This document shows, in pieces, positions 1 through 9,832 of a stretch of 64,000 bases of DNA. The translations under genes and the position numbers were made by a program. The DNA is taken from positions 108,619 through 172,618 of the forward strand of contig NZ_AQUU01000003.1 of NCBI RefSeq assembly GCF_000372365.1. Direction: 5' to 3'. How positions within the stretch are numbered: the stretch's first letter is position 1; each line of letters starts with the position of its first letter. The DNA is from Aggregatibacter actinomycetemcomitans DSM 8324. GTDB lineage: Bacteria; Pseudomonadota; Gammaproteobacteria; Enterobacterales; Pasteurellaceae. The notes beneath the pieces are model-generated. The model worked only from the letters and a program-made list of their open reading frames with translations, searched no databases and was not told the DNA's origin.

Positions 1-2423
1 ATGGCTTAACCGATGCCGATTTGGACGAAAGTTTCAATATTGACTATGCCGTTTACGGCAAAGAAACCATTAAACTCAGCGACTTAGCCCGTGATTTGAA
101 AGCCACTTATTGCGGCAATATCGGCTTGGAGTTTATGCATATTCACGATATGGAACAGCGTAACTGGTTGCAAAATAAACAGGAAAAATGGATTCAACAG
201 CCGCTTTTCACAAAAGATGAAAAAGTGAATTTGCTTAAAGAACTGACGGCAGCGGACGGCTTAGAACGTTATTTAGGGGCAAAATTCCCGGGAGCAAAAC
301 GTTTTTCGTTAGAGGGTAGCGATGCCTTTATTCCGATGATGAAAGAGATCATTCGTCATGCCGGACGTAACGACATCGACGACATTGTTATCGGCATGGC
401 GCACCGAGGGCGTTTGAATATGTTGGTGAACGTGTTGGGTAAGAAGCCGGCAGAATTATTCGATGAATTTGCCGGCAAACATGCGGAAACCAATCGTACC
501 GGTGATGTGAAGTATCACCAAGGGTTTTCTTCCGATTTTGCGGTGGATGACAAACGGGTGCATTTAACCCTGGCGTTTAACCCGTCCCATTTGGAAATCG
601 TCAGCCCGGTGGTTATCGGTTCCGTACGCGCCAGACAAACCCGCAAACAGGATTTGGAACATAACCAAGTGCTTGCCGTTACCGTGCATGGGGATTCCGC
701 CGTGGCAGGGCAGGGCATCGTGCAGGAAACCCTGAATATGTCCAATGCGCGCGGTTACAAAGTGGGCGGCACAATTCGTATCGTGATTAATAACCAAATC
801 GGTTTTACCACCTCCAACCCAAATGACACCCGTTCCACCGAATTTTGTACCGACATTGCGAAAATGATCCAGGCGCCGATTATTCATGTGAACGGTGACG
901 ATCCGGAAGCGGTGGTTTTCGCCGCGCGTATGGCGGTGGAATATCGCAACGCCTTCAAACGGGATATTTTCATTGATTTAATTTCCTATCGTCGTCACGG
1001 ACACAATGAGGCGGACGAACCTTTGGCCACCCAGCCGATGATGTACGGTATCATCAAAAAACACCCGACACCGCCGAAAGTCTATGCTGCCCGTTTAATT
1101 CAGGAAGGCACCATCAGCGAAGAAGATGCCACCGAAATTACCAATTTATATCGCGATGCGCTGGATAACGGCGAATGCGTCGTGCCGGAATGGCGGGCTA
1201 TGGATATGGCGAAAGTGGATTGGTTGCAATACCTCAATTATGACTGGATGGCGCCATACGAAAGCCATTTCCCGTTGGATCGTTTCCAAACCTTGGCGAA
1301 ACGGGTTTCCCATTATCCTGATTACGTGCAGCCGCATCCGCGTGTGGAAAAAATCTATGCAGATCGGAAAGAAATGGCACAAGGCGATAAATTATTGGAT
1401 TGGGGCATGGCGGAAACCATGGCGTACGCCACCTTGTTGGATGAAGGCACTAATGTACGTTTGTCCGGTGAGGATGCGGGACGCGGTACGTTCTTCCATC
1501 GTCATGCGGTCGTGCACAACCAAAAAGACGGCACCGGTTATGTGCTGTTGACCCAATTACACGCCAACCAAGGGCGCTTTGAAGTGTGGGATTCCGTGCT
1601 GACCGAGGAAGGTGTGCTTGCCTTTGAATACGGCTATGCCACAACGGATCCGAAAACGTTGACCATCTGGGAAGCACAGTTCGGTGATTTCGCCAACGGT
1701 GCGCAAATCGTGATTGACCAATTCATTAGCTCCGGTGAACAAAAATGGGGCAGAATGTGCGGCTTGGTGATGTTGCTGCCGCACGGTTATGAAGGGCAAG
1801 GCCCGGAACACTCTTCCGCCCGCCTGGAACGCTATTTGCAACTCTGCGCGGAACAAAATATGCAGGTGTGTATCCCGTCAACGCCAGCGCAGGTTTATCA
1901 CATGTTGCGCCGTCAAGCGATCCGCAAAATGCGTCGTCCGCTCATCGGTATTTCGCCTAAATCCCTATTGCGTCACCCGCTTGCGGTGTCCACGATGGAC
2001 GAACTGGTGAACGGTACTTTCCAAACCGTCATCGGCGAAATTGATGAACTCGATCCGAAACAGGTTAAGCGCGTGGTGATGTGTTCGGGCAAAGTGTATT
2101 ACGATTTGTTGGAACAACGCCGTAAAAACGAGCAAACAGACGTCGCGATTATCCGTATCGAACAACTTTATCCGTTCCCGCACGATGATGTGAAAGCGGT
2201 GCTTGCGCCTTATGCTCATGTGACGGATTTTGTGTGGTGTCAGGAAGAACCGCTGAACCAAGGCGCGTGGTATTCCAGCAAACACAATTTTGAAGCGGTT
2301 ATTCCGGAAGGGGCGAAATTAACCTATGCCGGTCGCCCGGCCTCTGCCTCTCCAGCGGTGGGCTATATATCATTGCACACCAAACAACAAAAACAATTGG
2401 TGGAAGACGCGTTAACACGTTAA
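1..2423 (+). CDS. sucA: 2-oxoglutarate dehydrogenase E1 component, 5' truncated by window
   Basis: The gene begins before the window; the frame is open from position 3 to the TAA at 2421-2423, giving about 806 residues of the family's usual ~930. It is the thiamine-diphosphate E1 subunit of the 2-oxoglutarate dehydrogenase complex: it decarboxylates 2-oxoglutarate and transfers the succinyl group to the lipoyl arm of SucB. Visible family motifs are GMAHRGRLNML, GDDPEAV near the cofactor site and HRRGHNEADEP; the C-terminal transketolase-like half is intact. sucB follows 125 bp downstream, after a hairpin made of uptake signals. The identification is firm; only the missing N-terminal ~125 residues cannot be judged. 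Confidence 0.97.
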   Translation, partial: GLTDADLDESFNIDYAVYGKETIKLSDLARDLKATYCGNIGLEFMHIHDMEQRNWLQNKQEKWIQQPLFTKDEKVNLLKELTAADGLERYLGAKFPGAKRFSLEGSDAFIPMMKEIIRHAGRNDIDDIVIGMAHRGRLNMLVNVLGKKPAELFDEFAGKHAETNRTGDVKYHQGFSSDFAVDDKRVHLTLAFNPSHLEIVSPVVIGSVRARQTRKQDLEHNQVLAVTVHGDSAVAGQGIVQETLNMSNARGYKVGGTIRIVINNQIGFTTSNPNDTRSTEFCTDIAKMIQAPIIHVNGDDPEAVVFAARMAVEYRNAFKRDIFIDLISYRRHGHNEADEPLATQPMMYGIIKKHPTPPKVYAARLIQEGTISEEDATEITNLYRDALDNGECVVPEWRAMDMAKVDWLQYLNYDWMAPYESHFPLDRFQTLAKRVSHYPDYVQPHPRVEKIYADRKEMAQGDKLLDWGMAETMAYATLLDEGTNVRLSGEDAGRGTFFHRHAVVHNQKDGTGYVLLTQLHANQGRFEVWDSVLTEEGVLAFEYGYATTDPKTLTIWEAQFGDFANGAQIVIDQFISSGEQKWGRMCGLVMLLPHGYEGQGPEHSSARLERYLQLCAEQNMQVCIPSTPAQVYHMLRRQAIRKMRRPLIGISPKSLLRHPLAVSTMDELVNGTFQTVIGEIDELDPKQVKRVVMCSGKVYYDLLEQRRKNEQTDVAIIRIEQLYPFPHDDVKAVLAPYAHVTDFVWCQEEPLNQGAWYSSKHNFEAVIPEGAKLTYAGRPASASPAVGYISLHTKQQKQLVEDALTR

Positions 2424-2432
2424 TGAGGCGAT

Positions 2433-2499
2433 AAAGTGCGGTGATTTTTCACAGCGTTTTTTGTTCGAAAAAAACGCGGCGAAAACCGACCGCACTTTT
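2433..2499. terminator. Hairpin from an inverted pair of Hin-type uptake signals (sucA/sucB)
   Basis: AAAGTGCGGT at 2433-2442 is complementary to ACCGCACTTTT at 2489-2499, with a loop containing a smaller inverted repeat (gcgttttttgttcg/cgaaaaaaacgc). Inverted uptake-signal pairs act as terminators in Haemophilus-type genomes. Because it lies between sucA and sucB it probably only attenuates readthrough. Confidence 0.6.
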
Positions 2500-2548
2500 C
2501 ATCAAAATATAAGACTTAGCTAAACGAACATAAAAAGGAATAAACATT

Positions 2549-3772
2549 ATGACGATTGAAATTCTTGTCCCCGATTTACCCGAATCCGTAGCCGATGCCA
2601 CCGTGGCAACTTGGCACAAAAAAGCGGGCTACGCAGTGAAACGTGATGAAGTGATTGTGGAAATCGAGACCGACAAAGTGGTGCTTGAAGTGCCGGCACA
2701 GGCGGACGGCGTGCTTGCCCAGATTTTGCAGGAAGAAGGGGCAACAGTAGTCAGCAAACAGTTGCTTGGCACTCTGGAAGATTCGGTGACGGCGGCAGCC
2801 ATTGCAACGGAAAAAACGGCGGAGCCGACACCGAAAGATCGTCGCACGGAAGTGCCTGATGAACCGCATGTCACCGATGCGCAAGGACCTGCGGTACGCC
2901 GTTTATTAGCCGAGCACGGTTTACAGCCTTCCGATGTTGCCGATGTAAAAGGCACCGGCGTGGGCGGCAGAATTACCCGTGAAGATGTGGAAGCGATCCT
3001 TGCCCAACGCACGGCTGCAGCGGCACAACCGCAAGTGGCGGAAGATACCCTCAGCACCGTGGCATATGCCGCACGTAGTGAAAAACGCGTGCCGATGACC
3101 CGTTTACGCAAACGTATTGCGGAACGTCTGTTGGAAGCCAAAAACACCACCGCGATGTTGACTACGTTCAATGAAGTGGATATGCAGCCGATCATGAACC
3201 TGCGTAAACAATACGGTGAAAAATTTGAAAAACAACACGGCGTGCGTTTAGGCTTCATGTCTTTTTATATCAAAGCCGTGGTGGAAGCCTTAAAACGTTA
3301 TCCGGAAGTGAATGCCTCCATTGACGGCGACGATGTGATTTATCACAACTATTTTGACGTGAGCATTGCGGTTTCGACTCCACGCGGTTTAGTGACGCCG
3401 GTATTGCGCGATTGTGATAATCTTTCCATGGCGGACATTGAAAAATCTATCAAAGCCCTGGCGGAAAAAGGGCGTGACGGCAAATTGACAGTAGAAGATT
3501 TAACCGGCGGTAACTTCACCATTACCAACGGCGGCGTGTTTGGTTCGCTAATGTCCACTCCGATTATCAACCCGCCGCAAAGTGCCATTTTAGGTATGCA
3601 CGCCATTAAAGAACGCCCGGTGGCGCTAAACGGTCAAGTGGTGATTCGCCCGATGATGTATTTGGCATTGAGTTACGACCACCGCTTAATTGACGGGCGG
3701 GAATCCGTCGGTTTCTTAGTGACGATAAAAGAGCTGCTGGAAGACCCGACAAGATTATTACTTGAAATTTAA
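2549..3772 (+). CDS. sucB: 2-oxoglutarate dehydrogenase E2, dihydrolipoyllysine succinyltransferase
   Basis: 407 residues, the usual length for SucB. The N-terminal lipoyl domain (about 1-77) carries the lipoyl lysine at K43 in the ETDKVVLEV motif. An E3-binding domain follows at about 112-151 ([19 protein letters not shown]). The acyltransferase core occupies about 175-407 and ends with the active-site motif [11 protein letters not shown], with the catalytic His at 378. It transfers succinyl groups from the lipoyl arm to CoA in the core of the complex. The ATG at 2549 is preceded by AAAAGGAA. There is no lpd (E3) gene in the window; it is normally shared with pyruvate dehydrogenase. Confidence 0.97.
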   Translation: MTIEILVPDLPESVADATVATWHKKAGYAVKRDEVIVEIETDKVVLEVPAQADGVLAQILQEEGATVVSKQLLGTLEDSVTAAAIATEKTAEPTPKDRRTEVPDEPHVTDAQGPAVRRLLAEHGLQPSDVADVKGTGVGGRITREDVEAILAQRTAAAAQPQVAEDTLSTVAYAARSEKRVPMTRLRKRIAERLLEAKNTTAMLTTFNEVDMQPIMNLRKQYGEKFEKQHGVRLGFMSFYIKAVVEALKRYPEVNASIDGDDVIYHNYFDVSIAVSTPRGLVTPVLRDCDNLSMADIEKSIKALAEKGRDGKLTVEDLTGGNFTITNGGVFGSLMSTPIINPPQSAILGMHAIKERPVALNGQVVIRPMMYLALSYDHRLIDGRESVGFLVTIKELLEDPTRLLLEI

Positions 3773-3776
3773 TAAG

Positions 3777-3813
3777 AAAACCGCTTGTTTCTTGCTTGCA
3801 AGACAAGCGGTTT
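3777..3813. terminator. Strong hairpin from paired Apl-type uptake-signal cores
   Basis: AAACCGCTTGT and ACAAGCGGTTT form a perfect inverted repeat with an additional inner pair (CTTGC/GCAAG), just after the sucB stop. ACAAGCGGT is the core of the Apl-type uptake signal, not the Hin-type signal used everywhere else outside the rml genes. A T-rich stretch follows. Confidence 0.7.
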
Positions 3814-3958
3814 CGGTTTATAAAAACGCCTTAAGAAAAAAACGTTGTTTATTCTTCGCAGGTAAGTTTGCTTACTTGCTCACGCCAACAGTCAAAAAAT
3901 AATATTTTTTACAACCGCACTTTTTATCAGAATATTTATACGCAACAGAGGATTTTGT

Positions 3959-5128
3959 ATGAATCTACACGAATACCAAAGTAAGCAGGTTTTTGCCGAA
4001 TATGATTTACCGATATGCCGAGGCATCGCTTGTAAAACCGCAGACGAAGCGGCAGAGGCGATCAAACAGCTGAAGGGCGATGTTTGGGTTACCAAGTGCC
4101 AAGTGCATGCGGGTGGGCGCGGAAAAGCCGGTGGCGTGAAATTGGTGCGTAATGAAGCGGAAGTGCGTGCCTTTGTGGATAAATGGCTGGGGCAGCGTTT
4201 GGTGACCTTTCAAACCGATGCCAATGGGCAACCGATTAACATTATTTATGTGGAAGAAACGGTCAATATCGACCGAGAGTTATATTTGGGCGCGGTGATC
4301 GATCGCGCTTCACAAAAAGTGGTCTTTATGGCATCTGCCGCCGGCGGTATGGATATTGAAGAGGTGGCGGCGAAAACCCCGGAATTATTGCATAAAGTAG
4401 CGTTGGATCCGCTGGTGGGCGGAATGCCTTATCAAGGGCGCGAATTGGCGTTTAAACTGGGGTTGAAGGGCGATCAAATCAACCAATTTACCCATATTTT
4501 CACCCAACTGGCGAAAATGTTTGTAGAGCGGGATTTATCTCTGTTGGAAATTAATCCGCTTGTAGTAACCAAAGAAGGCAAGCTGTCTTGTCTGGATGCC
4601 AAGATCGTGGTGGACAGTAATGCACTATATCGCCAGCTGGATTTAGCCACTATGCACGATATTACCCAAAGCGATGCGCGTGAAGCCTTGGCGGAATTGC
4701 ACCAGCTGAATTACGTAGCACTGGACGGCAACATCGGCTGTATGGTCAATGGCGCCGGGCTTGCCATGGGCACGATGGATATTGTGAAACTGCACGGCGG
4801 GCAGCCTGCAAATTTCCTTGATGTGGGCGGTGGCACAACCAAAGAACGGGTGGCGGAAGCCTTCAAAATCATTCTTTCCGATAAAAACGTCAAAGCCGTA
4901 TTGGTGAATATTTTCGGCGGCATTGTGCGTTGCGATCTGATCGCCGAAGGCATTGTGGCGGCGGTGAACCAAGTGGGCGTACATGTGCCGGTAGTGGTGC
5001 GTTTGGAAGGCAACAACGCGCCTTTAGGACGGGAAATTTTAGCCAACAGCGGTTTGAATATTATTGCGGCGAAAACCCTCACGGACGCGGCGGTGGAATC
5101 CATTAAAGCGGCAAATGGTAATTTATAA
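3959..5128 (+). CDS. sucC: Succinyl-CoA synthetase (ADP-forming) beta subunit
   Basis: 389 residues, matching the family (~388). SucC contains the ATP-grasp nucleotide-binding half (about 1-240; [16 protein letters not shown] near the start) and a C-terminal CoA-ligase-type domain with [11 protein letters not shown] and [15 protein letters not shown]. With SucD it converts succinyl-CoA, ADP and phosphate into succinate, CoA and ATP. The start is the ATG at 3959 with AGAGGATTTT upstream. sucD begins 10 bp after the stop, so the two subunits are clearly co-transcribed. The 186-bp gap before sucC holds the sucB hairpin and one uptake signal (3914-3922). Confidence 0.97.
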   Translation: MNLHEYQSKQVFAEYDLPICRGIACKTADEAAEAIKQLKGDVWVTKCQVHAGGRGKAGGVKLVRNEAEVRAFVDKWLGQRLVTFQTDANGQPINIIYVEETVNIDRELYLGAVIDRASQKVVFMASAAGGMDIEEVAAKTPELLHKVALDPLVGGMPYQGRELAFKLGLKGDQINQFTHIFTQLAKMFVERDLSLLEINPLVVTKEGKLSCLDAKIVVDSNALYRQLDLATMHDITQSDAREALAELHQLNYVALDGNIGCMVNGAGLAMGTMDIVKLHGGQPANFLDVGGGTTKERVAEAFKIILSDKNVKAVLVNIFGGIVRCDLIAEGIVAAVNQVGVHVPVVVRLEGNNAPLGREILANSGLNIIAAKTLTDAAVESIKAANGNL

Positions 5129-5138
5129 GGAGCGAATG

Positions 5139-6011
5139 ATGTCAATTTTAATCGATAATAACACCAAAGTAATTTGCCAAGGTTTCACCGGAGGACAAGG
5201 CACATTCCACTCCCAACAAGCATTGGCTTACGGCACCAAATTAGTCGGTGGCGTGTCCCCCGGCAAGGGCGGCACAACCCATCTGGGGCTGCCGGTGTTC
5301 AATACTGTGCGGGATGCCGTGGAAGCGACCGGCGCCACCGCAACAGTGATTTATGTCCCTGCACCGGGCTGCAAAGACGCCATTTTAGAAGCTATCGACG
5401 CGGGCATTCAGTTAATCGTGTGTATTACCGAAGGGATCCCAACGCTAGATATGTTAGTGGTCAAACAGCGTTTAAATCAAACCGGCGTACGTATGATCGG
5501 CCCGAACTGCCCGGGCGTGATTACACCGGAAGAATGCAAAATCGGCATTATGCCGGGCGATATTCACAAGAAAGGCAAAATCGGCATCGTTTCCCGCTCC
5601 GGCACGCTCACTTATGAAGCGGTCAAACAAACCACCGACGAAGGTTTCGGGCAATCCACTTGTGTCGGCATCGGCGGCGATCCGATTCCCGGCTCCAACT
5701 TTGTGGATATTCTTAAATTATTCCAAGAAGATCCGCAAACAGAAGCTATTGTCATGATCGGCGAAATCGGCGGTTCGGCGGAAGAAGAAGCGGCGGAGTT
5801 CATTAAACAACACGTCACCAAGCCGGTAGTCAGCTACATCGCCGGCGTTACTGCCCCGAAAGACAAACGCATGGGGCACGCCGGCGCCATCATCAGCGGC
5901 GGCAAAGGCACCGCCGATGCAAAGTTTGTCGCCCTCGAAGCGGCCGGCGTGAAAACCGTCAGAAGCCTGGTAGGCATCGGTGCAGTATTGCGGGACGTGC
6001 TGAAGAAATAA
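5139..6011 (+). CDS. sucD: Succinyl-CoA synthetase alpha subunit
   Basis: 290 residues beginning [11 protein letters not shown], the conserved SucD N-terminus. Two ATGs (5136 and 5139) lie after an AAGGAGCG ribosome binding site; the second matches the family, and the longer open frame upstream overlaps sucC and is not coding. The N-terminal CoA-binding domain has [11 protein letters not shown] and [14 protein letters not shown]; the phosphorylated histidine lies in RMGHAGAI at about residue 247. It partners SucC in the substrate-level phosphorylation step. A hairpin just downstream closes the suc operon. Confidence 0.97.
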   Translation: MSILIDNNTKVICQGFTGGQGTFHSQQALAYGTKLVGGVSPGKGGTTHLGLPVFNTVRDAVEATGATATVIYVPAPGCKDAILEAIDAGIQLIVCITEGIPTLDMLVVKQRLNQTGVRMIGPNCPGVITPEECKIGIMPGDIHKKGKIGIVSRSGTLTYEAVKQTTDEGFGQSTCVGIGGDPIPGSNFVDILKLFQEDPQTEAIVMIGEIGGSAEEEAAEFIKQHVTKPVVSYIAGVTAPKDKRMGHAGAIISGGKGTADAKFVALEAAGVKTVRSLVGIGAVLRDVLKK

Positions 6012-6029
6012 TTGGAGTTAGTGAGGTAA

Positions 6030-6075
6030 AAAGTGCGGTCGGTTTGAAAAACGTTTTTTAAATCGACCGCACTTT
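6030..6075. terminator. Terminator from inverted uptake signals after sucD
   Basis: AAAGTGCGGTCG (6030-6041) pairs with CGACCGCACTTT (6064-6075), a 12-bp stem with a 22-nt loop. It lies between the end of sucD and the convergent end of fdhF, so it can serve both strands. Confidence 0.75.
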
Positions 6076-6081
6076 AATCTA

Positions 6082-6100
6082 CTCCCCAAAACTTGGACAG
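6082..6100 (-). mobile_element. Isolated IS3/IS150-like right-end remnant
   Basis: Read on the minus strand the segment is CTGTCCAAGTTTTGGGGAG, which resembles the terminal inverted repeat of IS150-group elements. A related end occurs at 23131-23153 and a related left end near 57361-57383. No transposase coding sequence accompanies it here. Confidence 0.4.
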
Positions 6101-6181
6101 ATCAACCTAAGTTTAGGGGAGATAGATCATTTTGATTCCCTTAAAAGTGCGGCTGTAATTTTCGTTAAATCAAAACAACCC

Positions 6182-8341
6182 TTATGCTACTAACGCAGTT
6201 TGTTTTAAGCGGTTTTTCAGTTTGGTATATTCCGCCACTACATAGTGCTCTGCCCAAGCTTGATCCTCAATTTTATCAATACGCACCGCGCTGTATTTGT
6301 ATTCCGGCGTTCTTGAACCCGGGTTCAAATGTTCGGCGGTGAGTTCGTTACATTTACCGATCCACCATTGGTAGGTCATATAACAAGCGCCTTTGTTGGT
6401 ACGGGTGCTCACATCGGCGCGGGAAATAACTTTACCCCGTGAAGAAGCAATCCAAACCAAGTCGTTGTTTTTAATACCCAGTGCTTTGGCGTCTTGGTCG
6501 TTCATTTGAACGAATCCCGGTTCGTCGGCAAGGGCGGCGAGGGCGCGACAGTTACCTGTCATAGAACGGCAGGAATAGTGTCCCATTTCACGCACGGTGG
6601 AAAGTACCAACGGGAATTCTTCGGAAAGATCTTCCATCGGCGGTTCCCAGTCGCAGGCAAAGAATTCGGCTTTGCCGCCTTTGCGGTCGAAGATTTGTCC
6701 TTCATACAAATACTGCGTACCTTGGTCTTCCGGTCCTTCGTCGGTACAAGGCCATTGAATGTAGCCCAAACCTTCCATTTTTTCGTAGGTCGCGCCTTTG
6801 TAAATCGGGCAAAGTTCACGTAATTCGTCCCAAATTTCTTTGGTGTTGTTGTAATGCATTGGATAGCCTAAGGCTTGCGCTATTAAACTGATGATTTCCC
6901 AGTCGTCCTTGACATTGCCTACCGGTTCAACGGCCTTATAGAAGCGTTGGAAACCACGGTCGGCGGCACTGTACACACCTTCATGTTCGGCACAGGAGGT
7001 TGCCGGTAAAATCACATCCGCTTCCGCGGCGGTTTGGGTCATGAAAATATCCTGTACGATAATGAATTCCAAATCCTTGAAGGTTTGTTTCATAGCGTTA
7101 ATATCAGGTTCGGTTTGTAAGGTGTCCTCACCCATGATGTAAAACGCTTTGAGTTTGCCTTCTTTCACTGCGTGCGGCACTTCACTTAACGGCACGCCCG
7201 GTTTGGTCGGAATGGACGGTACTCCCCAGGCTTTGGCGAATTTCGCATTGGTTTCCGGATCAGCAAAACTTTGATAGCCCGGCAAGGTGTTGAATAACGC
7301 GCCCATATCGCACGCGCCCTGTACGTTATTTTGACCACGTACCGGGTTTACACCCACATTCGGTTTACCAAGATTACCCGTCAACATTGCCAAACTTGCC
7401 AACGCACGAACGGTTTCCACCCCTTGGCGGAATTGACATACACCCATACCCCACAAGATCGTCGCGGTTTCCGCTTTCGCATAAGTGCGGGCGATTTCAC
7501 GCAACATTTCAGGGTCAATGCCGGTGATGTGTTGCGTGGATTTCGGTGTATAGGCTTTTACGGTTTCATAGAACGCATCGAAGTTTTCGGTGTGTTCATC
7601 AATAAATTTTTGATCTTGTAACCCCTCTTCCAAAATCACATTCATCATGGCATTTAAGAATGCCACGTTACTACCGTTGGCAAGTGGTGCATAAATATCA
7701 GCAATACGCGCAGTCTCGATTTTACGAGGGTCACAAACAATGATTTTCGCACCTTTTTCTTTGGCGTGATTAATTCGACGCGCCACGATTGGGTGTGAAG
7801 TGGAGGCATTATAGCCGAAGATAAATACACATTTGGTGTCTTCAATCTCAACGATTGAGTTGGACATTGCGCCGTTACCGACCGATTTGAGCAGACCTGT
7901 TACAGAAGGGCCATGTCATACGCGCGCACAACAGTCAACATTGTTATTTCCTAATACCGCACGGGCGAATTTTTGCATAACGAAGTTCACTTCGTTACCC
8001 GGACCGCGGGAGGACCCTGTTACCATAATGGATTCGTTACCGTATTTTTCACAGATTTCTTTGAGACGGTTAGCGGAGTAAGAAATCGCTTCTTCCCAGC
8101 TTACCGGGGTGAATGGTTCGCCACGTTTGTAGCGGATCATCGGTTGAGTCAGGCGAGGAGTCAGAATTTTAGTGTCATGTACGAAATCCCAGCCATAATA
8201 TCCTTTTAGACACAACTCCCCTTCGTTGGTCTTGCCGTTTGCGCCCTCAGCTCCCACAATTTTGTTGTTTTCAACCAAAAGATTGATTTTACAACCTGAG
8301 GCACAATACGGACATACAGTAATCACTTTTTTAATTGCCAT
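6182..8341 (-). CDS. fdhF: Formate dehydrogenase H, selenocysteine-containing
   Basis: Read through the TGA at 7916-7918 as selenocysteine (residue 142), this is one 719-residue protein, close to E. coli FdhF (715, Sec140). It oxidises formate to CO2 and passes electrons to the hydrogenase of formate hydrogenlyase. The N-terminal 4Fe-4S motif is CPYCASGC plus a later Cys in GELCLKGYYG; CCARV-Sec-HGPS surrounds the Sec; the rest is the bis-MGD molybdopterin fold with NPVRGQNNVQGACDMG. The start at 8341 (MAIKKV) follows AAGGACATTACT; a longer frame upstream lacks similarity. It is the last gene of the hyf cluster, separated from hycI by a 591-bp gap, so it may have its own promoter. Confidence 0.95.
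7872..7918 (-). promoter_or_regulatory. Bacterial SECIS element of fdhF
   Basis: The TGA is followed directly by a sequence very close to the E. coli fdhF SECIS, including the apical AGGTCTGC segment whose loop binds SelB and the flanking segment TCGGTCGGTAA. This supports readthrough to selenocysteine rather than termination. Confidence 0.88.
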
Positions 8342-8536
8342 AGTAATGTCCTTATTTGAGCTACAACACGATATGGATAAATTATTGTTATTGTCCAAAG
8401 CCATCATACTCCTAAACACTAGGATAGACCTACAAAAAGCATGGATTTATTGATATAGAACAGGTTTTTTGTAAATTTTGGGATTTTATAGTGAAATTAT
8501 GTCATCGCTAAAGATGGGAACAATAATTTTAACCGA

Positions 8537-8821
8537 TTAGATAAACTGATATTTTCCCTTTCCTTGTCCTTCTACCTTTTTAATAATGCTGATTTTTAGC
8601 ATTTTTCCAAGCAGATCGGAGGAAGGCGAGGCAGTAAGCGTTAAAATAGCAATAAGGTCAGCGCGGGAAAAAATAGAATAACCGACTGCCAGATATAATT
8701 TTTCAATGTGACTGATAGTTTTATATGAAAGCCCTTTTTGATTTGCTAAAACGTCTTTCAGATTTTCAATATCCTGTTTTTTAGGTTGAATATCCTGTTT
8801 TTCAGGTTGAATGTCCTGATT
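8537..8821 (-). pseudogene. 3' fragment of a Fic-family-like gene (C-terminal winged helix)
   Basis: On the minus strand an open stretch of about 94 codons ends at the TAA at 8537-8539. It has no start codon, and an in-frame TAA at 8822-8824 blocks it upstream. The peptide has repeated QDIQPEK/QDIQPKK/QDIENLK segments, then SYKTISHIEKLY, FSRADLIAIL and GQGKGKYQFI, which resemble the C-terminal winged-helix tail of Fic/AMP-transferase proteins. The rest of the gene is absent, so this is a decayed remnant sitting inside the hydrogenlyase gene cluster. The family assignment is from memory of the tail motif and is tentative. Confidence 0.45.
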
Positions 8822-8839
8822 TTAAGTTTGAATATTCTA
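8756..8839. repeat. Four tandem 21-bp repeats
   Basis: Units at 8756-8776, 8777-8797, 8798-8818 and 8819-8839 share the pattern TTTTTCAGGTTGAATATCCTG with a few substitutions. Each unit encodes seven residues (QDIQPxK) on the minus strand, so the repeats belong to the decayed reading frame above rather than to a CRISPR or operator array. Confidence 0.7.
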
Positions 8840-8851
8840 TTTTTCGGCAAA

Positions 8852-8930
8852 AAAGTGCGGTCATATTTTCAAGTGTTTTTCGCGATTATGTAGCTGTTGC
8901 CGGATTTACGCCCAAAACCCACCGCACTTT
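8852..8930. terminator. Distant inverted uptake-signal pair after hycI
   Basis: AAAGTGCGGT at 8852-8861 and ACCGCACTTT at 8921-8930 can pair, but the loop is about 59 nt, so termination is weaker than in the compact pairs. It lies just downstream of hycI on the minus strand. Confidence 0.4.
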
Positions 8931-8932
8931 TC

Positions 8933-9394
8933 TTACAACACCGGAATCTCCGCAAGCGTCCGTCCGTCTTTTAAAAAATCATACATAAACTGCACGGATT
9001 CTTTGACGGCATCGGTCATGGGAAAACCGAAGGAAACCAGATCCGGTTGAATGCCCACAAAGATGATTTTTTTAATGTCTTGTTCTAATTGTTCGATTAA
9101 AAAATTAAGCGGCATATTATGCGTGCTCATGAAGAACATTTCGGCGATGGCTTCTTTTTCGATAATGCGGATTTTGCCCGGTGCCAGTTCCATATCTGCG
9201 GCATCGAAAATCAGCAGAAGTTCGGGTTTAAGCTCCCGCACGATATGCGCCACATTTTCCGGCGCGGATCCGCCGTCAAGTGCGGTCCAATTTTCCAACG
9301 GATTTTCAGTTAACAGCTGATACAGGTACGGACCGGCGCCGTCGTCGCCCATCATGCTGTTGCCGACGGTGAGAATGATATTGTTATTCGTCAC
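8933..9394 (-). CDS. hycI: Hydrogenase maturation endopeptidase HycI
   Basis: 153 residues, as in the M52 peptidase family. The enzyme clips the C-terminal extension of the hydrogenase large subunit after nickel insertion. The N-terminal GNSMMGDDGAGP motif holds the first nickel-sensing Asp, a second acidic site lies in LIFDAADMEL, and the His in MSTHNMPLN completes the usual triad. It overlaps hyfJ by 11 bp, so it is translated as part of the hyf operon, next to its substrate HyfG. A Hin-type uptake signal lies inside the gene (9278-9286). Confidence 0.93.
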   Translation of the reverse strand: MTNNNIILTVGNSMMGDDGAGPYLYQLLTENPLENWTALDGGSAPENVAHIVRELKPELLLIFDAADMELAPGKIRIIEKEAIAEMFFMSTHNMPLNFLIEQLEQDIKKIIFVGIQPDLVSFGFPMTDAVKESVQFMYDFLKDGRTLAEIPVL

Positions 9395-9788
9395 GACGTT
9401 TCACCATGATATACATCACCGGCTCGCGCTGAATGGAAGCCAAGGTGTCCATTAAAATTTCGGTCCATTGCTGATGTTGCGGAGTGAAATGGGCTTTATT
9501 TTCGTCCAGCGCTTTCGCCAACAAATTCACATGACTGGAGTCGATCACGATTTCGCCGAATTTCATTAACCCTGCAAATTTACGCTTTGCCTCCCCCTCC
9601 GGGAAGGCGGCGACAAATTGTTGATAATCCTCGTAGTCGCAAATCAGCAATTTTTTGAAGCAATCAATCACCCCCACATGGTGACCGATTGCCAAAGAGT
9701 AATACATTACTTGCTGCGCCTGTTCCGGCACTTGTTCTTCGTTTTCGACAAAGCGTTCGTTGAGAAGATAGAAGATTACGGTGGTCAT
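9384..9788 (-). CDS. hyfJ: Hydrogenase-4/formate hydrogenlyase maturation protein HycH/HyfJ
   Basis: 134 residues, close to E. coli HycH (136) and HyfJ (137). The segment MYYSLAIGHHVGVIDCF near residue 28 and GEIVIDSSHV near 78 are hallmarks of the family. HycH is needed for assembly of the formate hydrogenlyase large subunit, but its biochemical role is not settled. It is separated from hyfI by 134 bp that contain a long palindrome, and it overlaps hycI downstream. Confidence 0.9.
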   Translation of the reverse strand: MTTVIFYLLNERFVENEEQVPEQAQQVMYYSLAIGHHVGVIDCFKKLLICDYEDYQQFVAAFPEGEAKRKFAGLMKFGEIVIDSSHVNLLAKALDENKAHFTPQHQQWTEILMDTLASIQREPVMYIMVKRRDE

Positions 9789-9832
9789 GATACGTCCTTA
9801 CTGCTTTACATCTCAGCAACAGAGTTGCTTTT

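Noticed and set aside
2433..2499. Inverted uptake signals as protein-binding operators
   Set aside because: They occur after many unrelated genes and form hairpins; their positions fit terminators and DNA uptake better than specific regulation.
5064..5138. Longer N-terminus for SucD
   Set aside because: The extension overlaps the end of sucC in another frame and lacks family similarity; a good ribosome binding site precedes the ATGs at 5136/5139.
7916..7918. In-frame TGA in fdhF (and at 27704-27706 in fdxG) as evidence of pseudogenes
   Set aside because: Both lie exactly at the selenocysteine position of known formate dehydrogenases and are followed by SECIS-like hairpins, so they are read as Sec.
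8756..8839. Tandem 21-bp repeats as a CRISPR or operator array
   Set aside because: Units are contiguous without spacers and encode heptapeptide repeats of a decayed protein; no cas gene is present anywhere in the window.
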